A DNA stretch of 64,000 nucleotides from QPIN01 sp965224575 (GCA_965224575.1 CBDCZQ010000006.1:1984001-2048000); one strand, 5' to 3'. Shown: positions 1-8,636, counted from the first letter of the stretch. Notes: generated from the sequence alone by a model not told the origin. Numbers and translations are program-made.

Positions 1-428
1 TTCAGGGTAAGGGAAGAAAAGATCGCGTCGTTCCTCTGTCAGCCAGTTTGTTGTCATTGCTGAGGGTTTACTGGCAAGCCTGGCACCCTAATCACTTCTT
101 ATTTTGTTCTTGTCAACAACAGAAAAAAGCACTGGGGGTCACCAGTGTGCAAAAAATGTTTACTAAAGCCAAACTGACTGCCGGTATTCAAAAAGTGGGA
201 GGCATTCACAGCCTGAGACATGCCTATGCCACTCATCAACTGGAACACGGACTTCCGATTCATCAATTACAACAATTTCTGGGGCATAGTGATATCAGGA
301 TCACACAGAAATATCTCCATTGGATTCCCACTCGTTCTGAAGTCATGGCTTCTGACCTGTTAGCGGAGTTTGTCCCTGATGAAACCATTATGCGGACAAA
401 ACTGGAGGTGCAAGGTGACGCATTTTAA
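1..428 (+). CDS. Tyrosine recombinase/integrase, C-terminal part (5' end outside window)
   Basis: The frame is open from the first bases, so the gene starts upstream of the window; the nearest internal ATG is at 48. The visible part is the catalytic domain of a tyrosine recombinase: the beta-hairpin lysine motif GKGRKDRVVPL, then HSLRHAYATH with the catalytic arginine, LGHSDI, and the nucleophile region QKYLHW. It overlaps the IS91-type transposase that follows by a few codons, so the two are probably translated together. Such integrase plus IS91 transposase pairs occur as one mobile unit, so I do not read it as the integron integrase of the cassette array. The YLHWIPTR tail also differs from typical IntI. 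The exact subfamily is uncertain. Confidence 0.8.
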   Translation, partial: QGKGRKDRVVPLSASLLSLLRVYWQAWHPNHFLFCSCQQQKKALGVTSVQKMFTKAKLTAGIQKVGGIHSLRHAYATHQLEHGLPIHQLQQFLGHSDIRITQKYLHWIPTRSEVMASDLLAEFVPDETIMRTKLEVQGDAF

Positions 429-1575
429 ATCTACAGCAGCAGATATGGCTCAGGTTATTCAAGATTTCTTGCCAGTTTACCGTCAACACTACCAATTGAC
501 TCCCGAACAGGCCAGTGTTTGCCAAAGTATTATACAGTGCCAGACTGAAAGTCTTGGTGGCGAAGACAGTCAGTGTACAGCTTGTGGTTATGAACAACGG
601 CTTTATCACAGTTGTGGCAATCGTCATTGTCCACGCTGTAAACAAAAGGCTTCAGAGCAATGGGAAGACAAACAACTGGATGCATTGCTGCCTGTTCGTT
701 ATTACCACTTGGTTTTTACCTTGCCTCATGAGTTAAACGGCTGGTGTCAATTGCATCCCAAAGAGATGTATTCACTCTTTTTTAAAGCCATTTGGCAAAC
801 ACTTTCGCTGTTCTCCAGAACGCATAAACGTTTACGAGGGCAACTGGGGGTGACCTGTGTTCTGCATACCTGGGGGCAGACTTTACAACACCATGTCCAT
901 ATCCATTGTCTTATTCCCGGTCTGGCACTTAAAGAAGGACAGGATGCCATTGAGACCACACAGAGTGATTATCTGTACCCCGTTAATGCATTAAAAAAAG
1001 TCTTTCGTGGCAAGATGGTTAGTCTGCTCAGAAGTGCCTATCAGCAAGGTCAACTATTCCGTATCACCCGAGCCAATGAGGTCAATAGCACCCTGGAGAC
1101 AGTGATGAGTAAAAAATGGTCAATTTACATCAAGCCTTATTTGCAGAACCCTGAAACCGTAGTGAAATATCTTTCTCGCTATACGTACCGAATTGCTATC
1201 AGCAATTACCGGATTATAAAAGTTGATGAACACTTTGTTTATTTTCACTGGAAAGATTATGCCGATCACAATCGGAAAAAGATTATGAAGCTAGAAGGTA
1301 TTGAGTTCCTCCGTCGTTTCCTGATGCATGTTTTACCCAATGGCTTTATGCGTATTCGACATTTTGGTTTTTTGGCCAACTGTGTTCGTCAGGTTCGCGT
1401 GAGACTTGTCCGTCAATTACTCAAGATAACAGGGGCTCTGTCAAGGCATATTAAAATGGTAAAACCCACTGAACCTGAGAAACTGGCTTGTTTATGTCCG
1501 GCCTGTCATCAAGGCAATATGCGAAGTATCTATCAAATCCCTTCATTCAAGCACCGACGACAACTGTTAGCCTAA
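415..1575 (+). CDS. IS91-family transposase (HUH/Y2 rolling-circle type)
   Basis: This is a Y2-type HUH transposase that would move its element by rolling-circle-like single-strand transfer. An N-terminal zinc-binding region is visible (CTACGYEQ, then CGNRHCPRCKQ), followed by the metal-binding HUH motif HHVHIHCL and the paired-tyrosine segment YLSRYTYR. The frame is open from 370, but GTG at 415 overlaps the stop of the upstream integrase and is preferred; ATG at 445 is also possible. Length is normal for the family and no disruption is seen, so the protein may be active. It forms an operon-like pair with the upstream recombinase and borders the cassette array. Confidence 0.85.
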   Translation: MTHFKSTAADMAQVIQDFLPVYRQHYQLTPEQASVCQSIIQCQTESLGGEDSQCTACGYEQRLYHSCGNRHCPRCKQKASEQWEDKQLDALLPVRYYHLVFTLPHELNGWCQLHPKEMYSLFFKAIWQTLSLFSRTHKRLRGQLGVTCVLHTWGQTLQHHVHIHCLIPGLALKEGQDAIETTQSDYLYPVNALKKVFRGKMVSLLRSAYQQGQLFRITRANEVNSTLETVMSKKWSIYIKPYLQNPETVVKYLSRYTYRIAISNYRIIKVDEHFVYFHWKDYADHNRKKIMKLEGIEFLRRFLMHVLPNGFMRIRHFGFLANCVRQVRVRLVRQLLKITGALSRHIKMVKPTEPEKLACLCPACHQGNMRSIYQIPSFKHRRQLLA

Positions 1576-1827
1576 TCAATAGCTAAGTCCGACTGCTTTA
1601 AGGTGAAAAAAGCAACTTAACAGGTTGAGGGATTGTTATTGTCTATCGCACAAAAAAGGGACATAATGAGTCGCAGTAGATGATAAAAACCTGTGGTTAG
1701 ACTTGATATATCGCTGTTTACTCAGAAAATACCTCTCACAGAGATTTAAGGAAACTCTCTTTCGCTTTAGTTATCAAAAAACAATTTCCTTTATATTAAA
1801 GTAGTGAGACAATCCAAGTGAATTTGT
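1576..1827. other. IS91 3' flank, no gene seen
   Basis: No convincing ORF is present. The stretch joins the end of the IS91-type element to the first attC-like palindrome. The exact right end of the element was not identified. Confidence 0.4.
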
Positions 1828-1885
1828 CCAACAAACATTTATACGTAATGCTGCGCACAACGTATAAATGCTAAGTAGTTATATG
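1828..1885 (+). repeat. attC-like site 1 (degenerate)
   Basis: The arms ATTTATACG and CGTATAAAT pair perfectly around TAATGCTGCGCACAA. The site is bounded by AAC on the left and GTTATA on the right, and the purine-rich repeat follows at once. It resembles the other attC-like sites only in plan. Confidence 0.4.
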
Positions 1886-2270
1886 TCTTCTGCGAAGGCA
1901 TCAGCGGAAAATAAACTCATTGCGGAAAGAGCTAAAGTTGATTACTGTGAAGCTAATTCGACTAAAATAAAGTCAGTTCGACGCGGTGAACATAATTCTG
2001 TGAAAAAGCTGGATTTGACGTGGAAAAGCAGGATGTTGCTATTTCAAAATTCATCGTGGGAATTAGGAAAAAGCGAAAAAGCAAAGTGACTTTCGATGTT
2101 TGCCAAACTTAGAGTGGAAAAAATAGGCTCGACAGTATGCCAAGGGCTTTTGAAAGAGCAAAAGCAGGGTTCTGATGTTTGCAAAATTGAATGCTGAAAA
2201 AGGAAGCGTGTACAACTGCCACACCATCGAAAGAGCGAAGAGCAAGAGAACAGAAGTAACGGAGCCTTAC
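1886..2270 (+). repeat. Purine-rich cassette repeat, copy 1
   Basis: It begins with TCTTCTGCGAAGGCATCAGCGG and runs through the shared sub-motifs (GTGAAAAAGC, GACGTGGAAAA, TTCATCGTGGGAAT, TCTGATGTTTGCAAAA). It ends in the segment AAAGAGCGAAGAGCAAGAGAACAG just before the next attC-like site. Short ORFs in it are not conserved in start or length, so it is treated as non-coding. Confidence 0.7.
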
Positions 2271-2278
2271 TTTTTTTG

Positions 2279-2398
2279 TTATAACGAGAAAAATCAACTT
2301 GCCTCAATTCTTCTTATGCAAAGTTCATCTTGCTGAGGCTAGTAAGCTTTTTTTCATAGTCCTGATGTGGAATACAGCAAGTTATTTTAACGTTATAG
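2279..2398 (+). repeat. attC-like site 2
   Basis: It starts with TATAACGAG and ends with AACGTTATAG. Outer arms AAAATCAACTTGC and GCAAGTTATTTT are complementary with small interruptions. The same arms recur at 15797, 24621 and 36171. Confidence 0.6.
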
Positions 2399-2690
2399 CC
2401 TTCTGCGAAGGTAAGTAGCGGAAAAGAAAATTGTTGAGGAAAGAGCGAAAGCTGAGTGCTATGAAGCTAGTTTCTGCTGAAGAAAATGAAGTCCTGATGC
2501 GGAGAACATAAGCTTGCGAAAAAGCAGAGTTTGAGGTGGAAAAATAGGATGCTGCTTTTTCGAAGTCCATCGTGGAAATCAAAAGCAGAAAGATCAAAAG
2601 CAGAAAGATCAAAAGCTAGTTTTGAGGTTTGCCAAGCTGGATGTGGAAAATGTAAGCTCGACAGAGTACGAACGACTACCTTAAAAATCT
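2399..2690 (+). repeat. Purine-rich cassette repeat, copy 2
   Basis: It starts at the GCCTTCTGCGAAGG hairpin directly after the attC-like site and is followed by the GIY-YIG gene. It contains AGTGCTATGAAGCTAGTTTC, GAACATAAGC and the GTGGAAAA sub-motifs shared with the other copies. Confidence 0.75.
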
Positions 2691-3025
2691 AATGGTTAAA
2701 CAAACAAATGAGGCAGATAGGAAAAACAATTCAAATTTATCTTCCAGACGGAAACCCAAGGAGCTTAAAGATTGCTGAAATCACAAGTCGAACTGTATCC
2801 GCTATTTTGATTCCGCGCTCTATACTGGAAGAAGCAGCAAAAAGAGATGAGTTAAATAGCGTAGGTGTCTATCTTCTTTTTGGAAGTGAAGAGTCAAAAC
2901 CGCAGGTTTATATTGGAGAGGCTGAAAATTGCCTAACTAGATTGAAGCAACATAATAAATCTAAAGATTTTTGGTCTCATGCTGTCGTCTTCATATCTAA
3001 AACGCACTATTTTACTAAAACCCAT

Positions 3026-4247
3026 CTCTGTACACGACAAAAAATCAGCATCTAACTGATCCTCCATAAATTCTATTACCTGACAAAGCAGGACGGAGTA
3101 AAGACAGTATTTTCTTCACCTGTTTTTTCGATTGTGAAAAAATATTAAACAGCTCGGAACGAATACAATCTAAACCATACCTAAAGATGCTTTGTGCTAA
3201 ACGTTGATGTGTTTTGGTTTTTATCGGTAAAACACAATCGTCTTTCCATTCGCCTACTTTATGAGACCAGCAAAAAGCAATAACAGGTAATACAAATAAC
3301 TTTTTCATGCGGAGATAACCCACAACGCGCGTATCTTCAAGGTTAAACCCTCGGCCTTTTAAACACCCAAACAAGGTTTCAATTTCCCAACGCAGGCCAT
3401 ATTCTTCAATCGCATTCGGATTAAGGCTAGCATTAGCAACGATTAATAATTTCCCATCACTCAAGCGGAGGCCACTTAAATAGACTGAGCAAGCACCTAA
3501 AAGTCTTGCTTCATTAATATTAAGCCTCTCGCCGGGCTTTAATCCACGAAATAAATGGTCAACACGTAGACGATCACCCCGACTATTTACGGTATAACTA
3601 TTATTACGAATCCGAATATTGAAAGGTATTTTTTCTTCAATGAGCCACCCCATCCATTTATCACCTATAAATTCACGATCCGCTAACAGCCCCTTAATCC
3701 TGTCCTGACCAAACTGGCTAATAAACCGTTTCATTAGCACGATTCTTTCTCGCCAATTAGAATTGCCCCGCTTATTCAAGGGTAGCCAATACACGGGAAT
3801 GGCTGCGCCTTTATAGACAACGGCCAACACTAATAAATTAATGTTGGTTTTACCCCATTTCCAGTTGGTTCTATCCAATGACAAATAAAAGTCATTTTCG
3901 GTAAAACCAAATAACTTCATGATAAAACGAGCGATTTCATTGTAATCAAGCCAATGTTCACTAAAAAACCGTTGTATGCGCCTGTATCGTGATGAAACCA
4001 ATGCCTTGCTAGGAAAAAATAGAGCCAATTGTGTCAGGTTTACTGTACCTACAACCATTATGGCTATTAGCATTCCTACAAAACATCCCATTCTTGCCTT
4101 GTTCCAATGAAAATGCTCGTTTAATATAGCGGTTAGTTCGTTGATCTGTAATTGTCCGTTATTCATGTTTGCCAAAACAAAAACCCGGTATTTAATTACA
4201 TTTCAACGGGCTACATCAACCTTTTAAAATTTTTGTCATGTACAGAG
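3026..4247 (-). mobile_element. IS4-family insertion sequence, copy 1, complete
   Basis: Terminal inverted repeats CTCTGTACACGACAAAAA and its near-complement TTTTTGTCATGTACAGAG bound a 1222-bp element with one transposase gene. A perfect 9-bp target duplication, AAAACCCAT, lies at 3017-3025 and 4248-4256. A related copy lies at 40348-41568. Confidence 0.93.
3045..4175 (-). CDS. IS4-family transposase, copy 1
   Basis: This 376-aa DDE transposase is intact. The catalytic aspartates are probably in LSLDRTNWKWG and LLADREFIGDKW, and the glutamate in the YGLRWEIETLFGCLKGRG block, which matches the Y-R-E-K signature of IS4-type enzymes. It fills the element between its inverted repeats and disrupts a GIY-YIG gene on the other strand. 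The protein is clearly homologous, but not identical, to the copy at 40367-41488, so the two are separate arrivals or old duplicates. ATG at 4166 is an alternative start. Confidence 0.9.
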   Translation of the reverse strand: MANMNNGQLQINELTAILNEHFHWNKARMGCFVGMLIAIMVVGTVNLTQLALFFPSKALVSSRYRRIQRFFSEHWLDYNEIARFIMKLFGFTENDFYLSLDRTNWKWGKTNINLLVLAVVYKGAAIPVYWLPLNKRGNSNWRERIVLMKRFISQFGQDRIKGLLADREFIGDKWMGWLIEEKIPFNIRIRNNSYTVNSRGDRLRVDHLFRGLKPGERLNINEARLLGACSVYLSGLRLSDGKLLIVANASLNPNAIEEYGLRWEIETLFGCLKGRGFNLEDTRVVGYLRMKKLFVLPVIAFCWSHKVGEWKDDCVLPIKTKTHQRLAQSIFRYGLDCIRSELFNIFSQSKKQVKKILSLLRPALSGNRIYGGSVRC

Positions 4248-4778
4248 AAAACCCATATAAAGTTTCTTGAATGGTTGTGCTTCGAAGTTGCATCAAAAGC
4301 AAATCGTTACTCATTAGAAAATAGTAACTCACCAAGCAAGCCTCATATTTCAGAATCGGTAGAAGCTGACTTATATGACAACTTTGAAACTATACAAATT
4401 CTGACTTCAACACTAGGGTACCCCGTTTTTGACGAGATCAAGAAGCCTAAAACTAAAGAAGTCATTGTTTGTAAGGGTAAGGATGCCTATGCTGAGGGCG
4501 AGTACACGGAAGATGGCATTATTATTTTCGAAAATTCTAAATGTAACTTAATAGAGTCAAAAACAGCTGGAAGCTGGGTTATAGGAATGAGAAACGACTT
4601 AAAAGAAAATGAAGTTCTTATCGAAAAAGATGGGGTGCTAGTTTTCACTAAAAATCATATCTTTTCATCACCTAGCGCTTCTGCTGCTGTTGTATTGGCT
4701 CGCAGAGCGAATGGCTGGATAGAATGGAAATTTAAAGATGGCAAAACACTTGATGAAGTTAAGCGTCAGAGTAATTAG

Positions 4779-4963
4779 CAAATCACAAAAAAAGCTTAGA
4801 TGATTGCCTAGGGAATTAATGAGAAGAAGGTCAAAGACCTTTTAAAGTAACGAAGCTTTACTTATTTTGTTATAACCAAGTTAATTCAGGTTTTTTTAAT
4901 TTACAAAAGGTAAATTGTTGGTGCATAATAACATCACATTAGAACCATGCAGAAGGTAGCTTA
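4779..4963. other. Degenerate cassette boundary
   Basis: Contains TTATTTTGTTATAACCAAG, the left half of an attC-like site, without a recognisable right half. No gene is seen. The parD promoter presumably lies near its right end. Confidence 0.35.
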
Positions 4964-5215
4964 ATGACAAGACAAAGCATTTCATTTACAACTCCAAACG
5001 ATAACTGGCTAAAATCTCAAGTTGAAAGTGAGGAATACGCCAGCAAAAGCGAGGTTGTAAACGACTTAATTCGAAAAGCAAGAGCAGAACAAAACGAAAT
5101 TGAAATAATTCGTGCCAAACTTATTAAATCTGAACAGAGTGGTTTTATTACCCAAACGCGTGAAGAAATCCTAGCTGAATTTAAGGACGAGCTGCGACAT
5201 AATGGGAGACTATAA
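4964..5215 (+). CDS. parD: ParD-family antitoxin
   Basis: The 83-aa protein has the ribbon-helix-helix form of type II ParD/CopG antitoxins. RQSISFTTPNDNWLKSQVES forms the N-terminal strand and first helix, ASKSEVVNDLIRKA the second helix, and the charged C-terminal tail would bind the toxin. It would repress its own operon and neutralise the ParE toxin encoded immediately downstream; the two genes overlap by 14 nt, which implies translational coupling. The unit stands alone between attC-like boundaries, as an integron toxin-antitoxin cassette would. Confidence 0.85.
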   Translation: MTRQSISFTTPNDNWLKSQVESEEYASKSEVVNDLIRKARAEQNEIEIIRAKLIKSEQSGFITQTREEILAEFKDELRHNGRL

Positions 5216-5489
5216 ACTTACACCAGATGCCAAAGCCGATTTATGGCGTATTTATAATCATGGCCTTAAAAAATGGGGCGAAGCTCAAGCGGATAAATAT
5301 TACAATGATTTTTTTGATCGTTTCGAGCAACTAGCAAAGCAACCATATTTATATCAACCTGTTGATTATATCCGCAAAGGCTACAGGCGCAGTGTATGTG
5401 GAGTTGATAGTATCTATTATCGTATTGAAGATAATACAGTCGAGATAATGAATATATTGGGGAACCAGAACACCAGCGAAGCACTTTAA
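5202..5489 (+). CDS. parE: ParE-family toxin
   Basis: This 95-aa protein belongs to the RelE/ParE fold. It has the N-terminal YKLTPDAKADLWRIYNHG helix and the C-terminal strands GYRRSVCGVDSIYYRIEDN and VEIMNILGNQN that typify ParE toxins, which usually poison DNA gyrase. The start ATG lies inside the end of parD. No truncation is visible, so the pair should be functional. A remnant of the purine-rich repeat (5505-5580) follows, and then an attC-like site. Confidence 0.87.
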   Translation: MGDYKLTPDAKADLWRIYNHGLKKWGEAQADKYYNDFFDRFEQLAKQPYLYQPVDYIRKGYRRSVCGVDSIYYRIEDNTVEIMNILGNQNTSEAL

Positions 5490-5596
5490 TAACTAAAAAT
5501 CCCCACAGATAAAGGCAAAAGGCGTTACTTTCTCATTTTGAGAACAATAAGCGAAAGCAAAGCAGAGAAAGTAACGCCTGAAAATAGCCAAGCTTT

Positions 5597-5713
5597 TATA
5601 ACTTGGCATTCAACCAGCCCTGTTCTTCTTTATGCGTAGTTTGTTGCGGAGAAAATAAGCCAGAGGTTTACCAAGTTCTGGATGTGAAACAGGCAGGTTA
5701 ATTCATGGTTATA
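5597..5713 (+). repeat. attC-like site 3
   Basis: It starts TATAACTTGGCATTCAACCAG and ends GGTTAATTCATGGTTATAG. The same variant recurs at 8637-8753, including TGCGTAGTTTGTTGCGG in the middle. Confidence 0.6.
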
Positions 5714-6010
5714 GCCTTCTGCGAAGGCATGTGGCGGAAAATAAGTTTGTTGTGGAAAGAGCGAAACTGAGTGCTGTGAAGCTAGTTTCTGCTGGAGAAA
5801 ATGAAGCTCGGTGCGGAGAACATAAGCCTGTGAAAAAGCAGGATTTGACGTGGAAAAGTAGGACATTGCTTTTTCAAAGTTTATCGTGGAAATCAGGAAA
5901 AAAGCAGAAAGAGAAAAAGCGAAATTCTGATGTTTGCGAAATTGAGAGCTGAAAAAGAAAGTTCTGACGTTTACCACGCGATTAAAAAAGCGAAAAGCAA
6001 GAGAAGAAAT
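5713..6010 (+). repeat. Purine-rich cassette repeat, copy 3
   Basis: It starts with GCCTTCTGCGAAGGC directly after the attC-like site and precedes vapBC. The sub-motif order is as in the other copies, ending AAAAAAGCGAAAAGCAAGAG. Confidence 0.75.
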
Positions 6011-6085
6011 TTGAATTTACTTAATGTTAATGAAAGCTTAAGAAGCATGCATCAAAGAAATAAATCAAAAAACTCTTTTGTTTTT

Positions 6086-6126
6086 AAATTGTACGATATA
6101 TACTTATAAATATATATTATAATTTA
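6086..6126. promoter_or_regulatory. Probable vapBC operator/promoter
   Basis: An AT-rich imperfect palindrome (AAATTGTACGATATATAC against ATATATATTATAATTT) lies just before vapB, where the VapBC complex normally autoregulates. Confidence 0.4.
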
Positions 6127-6137
6127 GTGAGTTAATT

Positions 6138-6371
6138 ATGCATCAACAAACAGCAAAAATATTTACCAACGGAAGAAGTCAAGCCGTTCGCCTACCTAAA
6201 GCGTTTAGATTTGATACCTCAGAAGTTTATATTCGTAAGGTAGGTGATGAAGTTGTCATATCTGCAAAAAAAGCATCATGGGAAGATTTTTTTAATAGAA
6301 AAAGTACATTTGGTGATGATTTTCTAGCTGAAAGAGATAATGATGTTCCCCAAGAAAGAGAATTATTTTAA
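6138..6371 (+). CDS. vapB: VapB-type antitoxin (AbrB/MazE-like)
   Basis: This 77-aa protein has the swapped-hairpin AbrB-type DNA-binding N-terminus TAKIFTNGRSQAVRLPKAFR, diagnostic of VapB antitoxins of the 'NGRSQAVRLPK' class. The acidic and charged C-terminus (FLAERDNDVPQERELF) should occupy the VapC active site. Its stop overlaps the vapC start by one base. An AT-rich palindrome lies directly upstream, consistent with autoregulation. Confidence 0.92.
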   Translation: MHQQTAKIFTNGRSQAVRLPKAFRFDTSEVYIRKVGDEVVISAKKASWEDFFNRKSTFGDDFLAERDNDVPQERELF

Positions 6372-6766
6372 TGATCATGCTTGATACGAATATCTGCATT
6401 TATGTGCTAAAAGAAAGACCTATTGCAGTATTAAAGACTTTTGAAGCTACGGATAATATACATATTTCATCAATAGTATATGCAGAACTATGGTCAGGTA
6501 TTGAAAAAAGCCCATTAAAAATTAAAGGCGAAAGAAAAGAAGAATTATTAGAGTTTTTGTCATTAATCACTACTCAAAGCTGGGATGAGTCAGCAGGTCG
6601 AGAGTATGCTAAGCAACATACTTATCTAAAAAAGAACGGAATTATGATTGGTAATATGGATTTATTAATTGCATCTCATGCCAGGAGCCTTAATACTACA
6701 TTAATAACAAATAATGTACATGAATTTGAAAGAGTAGAAGGGCTAAAAATAGAAAACTGGGCATGA
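6371..6766 (+). CDS. vapC: VapC toxin, PIN-domain ribonuclease
   Basis: This is a 131-aa PIN-domain RNase of the VapC family, many members of which cleave tRNA or rRNA. MLDTNICIYVLKERP carries the first catalytic aspartate, SSIVYAELWSGIEKS the conserved acidic Glu, and IGNMDLLIASHA and TLITNNVHEFERV the later acidic positions. The start may be ATG 6371 or ATG 6377. Directly coupled to vapB. No disruption. Confidence 0.92.
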   Translation: MIMLDTNICIYVLKERPIAVLKTFEATDNIHISSIVYAELWSGIEKSPLKIKGERKEELLEFLSLITTQSWDESAGREYAKQHTYLKKNGIMIGNMDLLIASHARSLNTTLITNNVHEFERVEGLKIENWA

Positions 6767-6838
6767 TATGCTGGAAAAGAGGGAGGTAAGTTTTGCATTC
6801 TATGTGTGGGAGAAAAAATATGATACTTTCCGTAAGTT

Positions 6839-6886
6839 TTTATAACCAAAAAATCAACCAGACGAGCTGGTTATTTTTGCGTTATG
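6839..6886 (+). repeat. attC-like site 4 (short form)
   Basis: TATAACCAAAAAATCAACCAG and CTGGTTATTTTTGCGTTATG form the two arms of a 48-bp site. A near-identical copy is at 32322-32369. It is at the short end of attC sizes. Confidence 0.5.
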
Positions 6887-6935
6887 TTTTCGCAAGGTTA
6901 TATGTAACATTTTAAGAAGCAATGAATTGTAAATT

Positions 6936-6954
6936 GTTTCAACCAGATTGAAAC
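6936..6954. promoter_or_regulatory. Possible operator of PIN module
   Basis: Perfect inverted repeat GTTTCAA-CCAGA-TTGAAAC, 28 bp before the PIN toxin start. Its role as an operator is inferred from position only. Confidence 0.35.
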
Positions 6955-6982
6955 ACTCACGTTCATGTTATAAAATATACAC

Positions 6983-7417
6983 ATGAAAATATATATGGAT
7001 AATTGCTGTCTCAATAGACCCTTTGATGACCAATCAAGTCCACGTATCCATTTGGAATCTGAAGCAATAAAAACAATTATCACTTTAATTGAAAAAGAAA
7101 CATGGGAGCTACTTTCTAGTGATGTACTAATGTATGAAATATCAAATACATCTGATGAAAAGAGACGCAGAAATTTATTAGGCGTCAATAGCATGGCCAT
7201 TAAAACCATAAATTTAACAAGTATGATTAAAGAAAGAGCAAATTACTTTGAAAATTTTAGGCTGCAAGCTTTCGATGCATTACATTTAGCCTGCGCAGAG
7301 AATAATTCAGATATATTATTAACAGTAGATGATCGGTTTATTAAAAAATCAAGTAAAATTAGTGATCTTAAGGTAGAAATTAAGAATCCTTTGCAATGGT
7401 TAGAAGAGGTCTTGTAA
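6983..7417 (+). CDS. PIN-domain toxin of a toxin-first module (copy 1)
   Basis: This 144-aa PIN-domain protein begins MKIYMDNCCLNRPFDDQS, with the first acidic residue of the domain in MDNC. It has FDALHLACAE and ILLTVDDRFIKK in the C-terminal half, where further catalytic acids lie. Unlike classical VapBC, the toxin gene comes first and a small gene follows with no gap. A clear homologue with the same layout is at 12329-12763. Inferred to be a ribonuclease toxin; substrate unknown. Confidence 0.8.
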   Translation: MKIYMDNCCLNRPFDDQSSPRIHLESEAIKTIITLIEKETWELLSSDVLMYEISNTSDEKRRRNLLGVNSMAIKTINLTSMIKERANYFENFRLQAFDALHLACAENNSDILLTVDDRFIKKSSKISDLKVEIKNPLQWLEEVL

Positions 7418-7645
7418 ATGAGTGTAGCAAACTACAAAACTGATTATGAAATTCAGAAAACAGCTTTTGATGTATTACATAAACAGCTTGGAATCTCTAA
7501 CCTTATTCGATTCATGCAACAATATGATAAAGGATATGGCAATTACACAATTGATAGAGATGAGTGGCAAAATAACTATACAGTAGACAGTTTATTTACT
7601 GAAATTGAGGCTAATAAAACTGAGCAAAATGTTAAAAAAACATAA
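7418..7645 (+). CDS. Small cognate partner (probable antitoxin) of PIN toxin
   Basis: The 75-aa charged protein starts at the base after the toxin stop, so it is co-translated. It has no recognised DNA-binding motif; the sequence contains the segment FDVLHKQLGISNLIRFMQQYDKG and an acidic C-terminal region (DEWQNNYTVDSLFTEIE). By position and size it should be the antitoxin. The stop overlaps the start of an attC-like site, the usual arrangement in gene cassettes. Confidence 0.7.
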   Translation: MSVANYKTDYEIQKTAFDVLHKQLGISNLIRFMQQYDKGYGNYTIDRDEWQNNYTVDSLFTEIEANKTEQNVKKT

Positions 7646-7737
7646 CAATGCGCTCCAACGGACTTCCCAAAGCGTCGCGGTTTTTGCATACGCAAAAAAC
7701 CTCACCCCTTTGGGAAGCCGCTGAGCTTAGCGTTATA
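7643..7737 (+). repeat. attC site 5 (well formed)
   Basis: TAACAATGCGCTCCAACGG is paired with CCGCTGAGCTTAGCGTTA, and the inner arms CTTCCCAAAG and CTTTGGGAAG are perfect complements. This is the classical attC layout with extra-helical bases on one arm. A near-identical site is at 14283-14377. Confidence 0.8.
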
Positions 7738-7995
7738 TACCTTCTGCGAAGGCACGGAGCGGAAAATAAAATTGTTTCGGAAAGAGCGAAAACTGAGTGC
7801 TGTGAAGCTAGTTTCTACTGGAAAAAATGCAGTCTAAATGCGGTGAATATAAGCTTGCGAAAAAGCAGGTTTCTGAAGTTTTCAAGGTTGTGTGCGGAAA
7901 AAGGAAGCTCTACTGAATGCCAAGGGATTTAGAAAGAGCAAAAGCTAAATTCTGATATTTACAAAACTGATTGCCAAAAAAGAAGTTCGGATTGT
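7738..7995 (+). repeat. Purine-rich cassette repeat, copy 4
   Basis: It starts with CCTTCTGCGAAGGCACGGAGCGG after the attC site and contains AACTGAGTGCTGTGAAGCTA and ATTCTGATATTTACAAAACTG. It precedes the RelE/HigB-like pair. Confidence 0.75.
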
Positions 7996-8117
7996 CTGGG
8001 CTTTCATTTATTATTTTATCAACCAAAGAACATTTGTTCCTTGCTGATATCTAGACTAATCGATATAGTCTGCTTAGAATTAAATATTTATTTTGTAATT
8101 TTGAACAGGAAAAGCTA

Positions 8118-8318
8118 ATGACAACAGTAGAAAGTATTGAAAATAGGGTTGAAAAACTTTCACTAAAAGAATTATCGGAATTTCGGCTTTGGTTTGCAAA
8201 ATATGATGCAAATGCCTGGGATACACAAATTGAAGCAGATGCAGTCGCTGGAAAACTGGATGCTTTCGCACAAGAGGCACTTGCAGAATACGAGTCAGGG
8301 AAGGCACGAGAAATTTGA
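8118..8318 (+). CDS. Small antitoxin of RelE/ParE-type pair
   Basis: The 66-aa acidic, helical protein (RVEKLSLKELSEFRLWFAKY, then EALAEYESGKAREI at the C-terminus) resembles the short antitoxins paired with plasmid-type RelE/HigB-like toxins. Its stop overlaps the TTG start of the next gene by four bases (TTGA). There is a suitable ribosome-binding sequence (AGGAAAAG). It has no obvious DNA-binding domain. Confidence 0.75.
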   Translation: MTTVESIENRVEKLSLKELSEFRLWFAKYDANAWDTQIEADAVAGKLDAFAQEALAEYESGKAREI

Positions 8319-8575
8319 AACATTATGCATCTACCAAATTTTGGGGATATTTCAATTCTTTACCATCTGAAATTCAAAAACTTGCACGTCAAAATTACTC
8401 GTTGCTGAAAGAAAACCCATCACATCCATCTTTGCATTTCAAAAAAGTCTGTCATGGTCGTTACCGTAGTGTTCGTGTTGGGCTACATTATCGAGCAATA
8501 GGTATTCCAGTACCCGATGGTGTACAGTGGTTTTGGGTTGGAACACATGCTGAATATGACAAATTATTAAGTTAG
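8315..8575 (+). CDS. RelE/ParE-superfamily toxin
   Basis: This 86-aa protein has the order of conserved blocks seen in RelE/HigB-like mRNA interferases: FWGYFNSLPSEIQKLARQNY, HFKKVCHGRYRSVRVGLHYR and the C-terminal WFWVGTHAEYDKLL, which carries a His near the end. TTG at 8315 is the only in-frame start close to the antitoxin stop. It forms the second gene of a coupled pair and is followed by a short repeat fragment and an attC-like site. Confidence 0.82.
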   Translation: MKHYASTKFWGYFNSLPSEIQKLARQNYSLLKENPSHPSLHFKKVCHGRYRSVRVGLHYRAIGIPVPDGVQWFWVGTHAEYDKLLS

Positions 8576-8636
8576 TGAAATCGAAAAAAAGAGAAAAGCA
8601 GAGCAGAGAAGCTAAATCTGAGAACTTCCAAGTTCT

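Larger units (their letters stand above)
2708..4778 (+). pseudogene. GIY-YIG nuclease with C-terminal DUF4357, split by an IS4-family element
   Basis: The 5' part (2708-3025) encodes a GIY-YIG-type domain (VGVYLLF, then VYIGEAENCLTRLKQH, both signature motifs). The 3' part (4257-4778) encodes the DUF4357 C-terminus (ANGWIEWKFKDGKTLDEV). Removing the IS (3026-4247) and one copy of the 9-bp duplication AAAACCCAT joins the halves exactly in frame (FTKTH then IKFLEWLCFE). That would give a protein of about 279 aa, the family's usual plan. GIY-YIG/DUF4357 proteins are predicted endonucleases often found in defence or mobile regions; this role is inferred. The insertion looks recent because no other lesion is visible. 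The upstream purine-rich repeat and attC-like site make it look like a cassette. Confidence 0.85.

Noticed and set aside
1..428. The recombinase at the window start as the integron integrase IntI
   Set aside because: It overlaps and is coupled to an IS91-type transposase, and its C-terminal motif differs from IntI; it is better explained as part of that element. The N-terminal part, which would decide, is outside the window.
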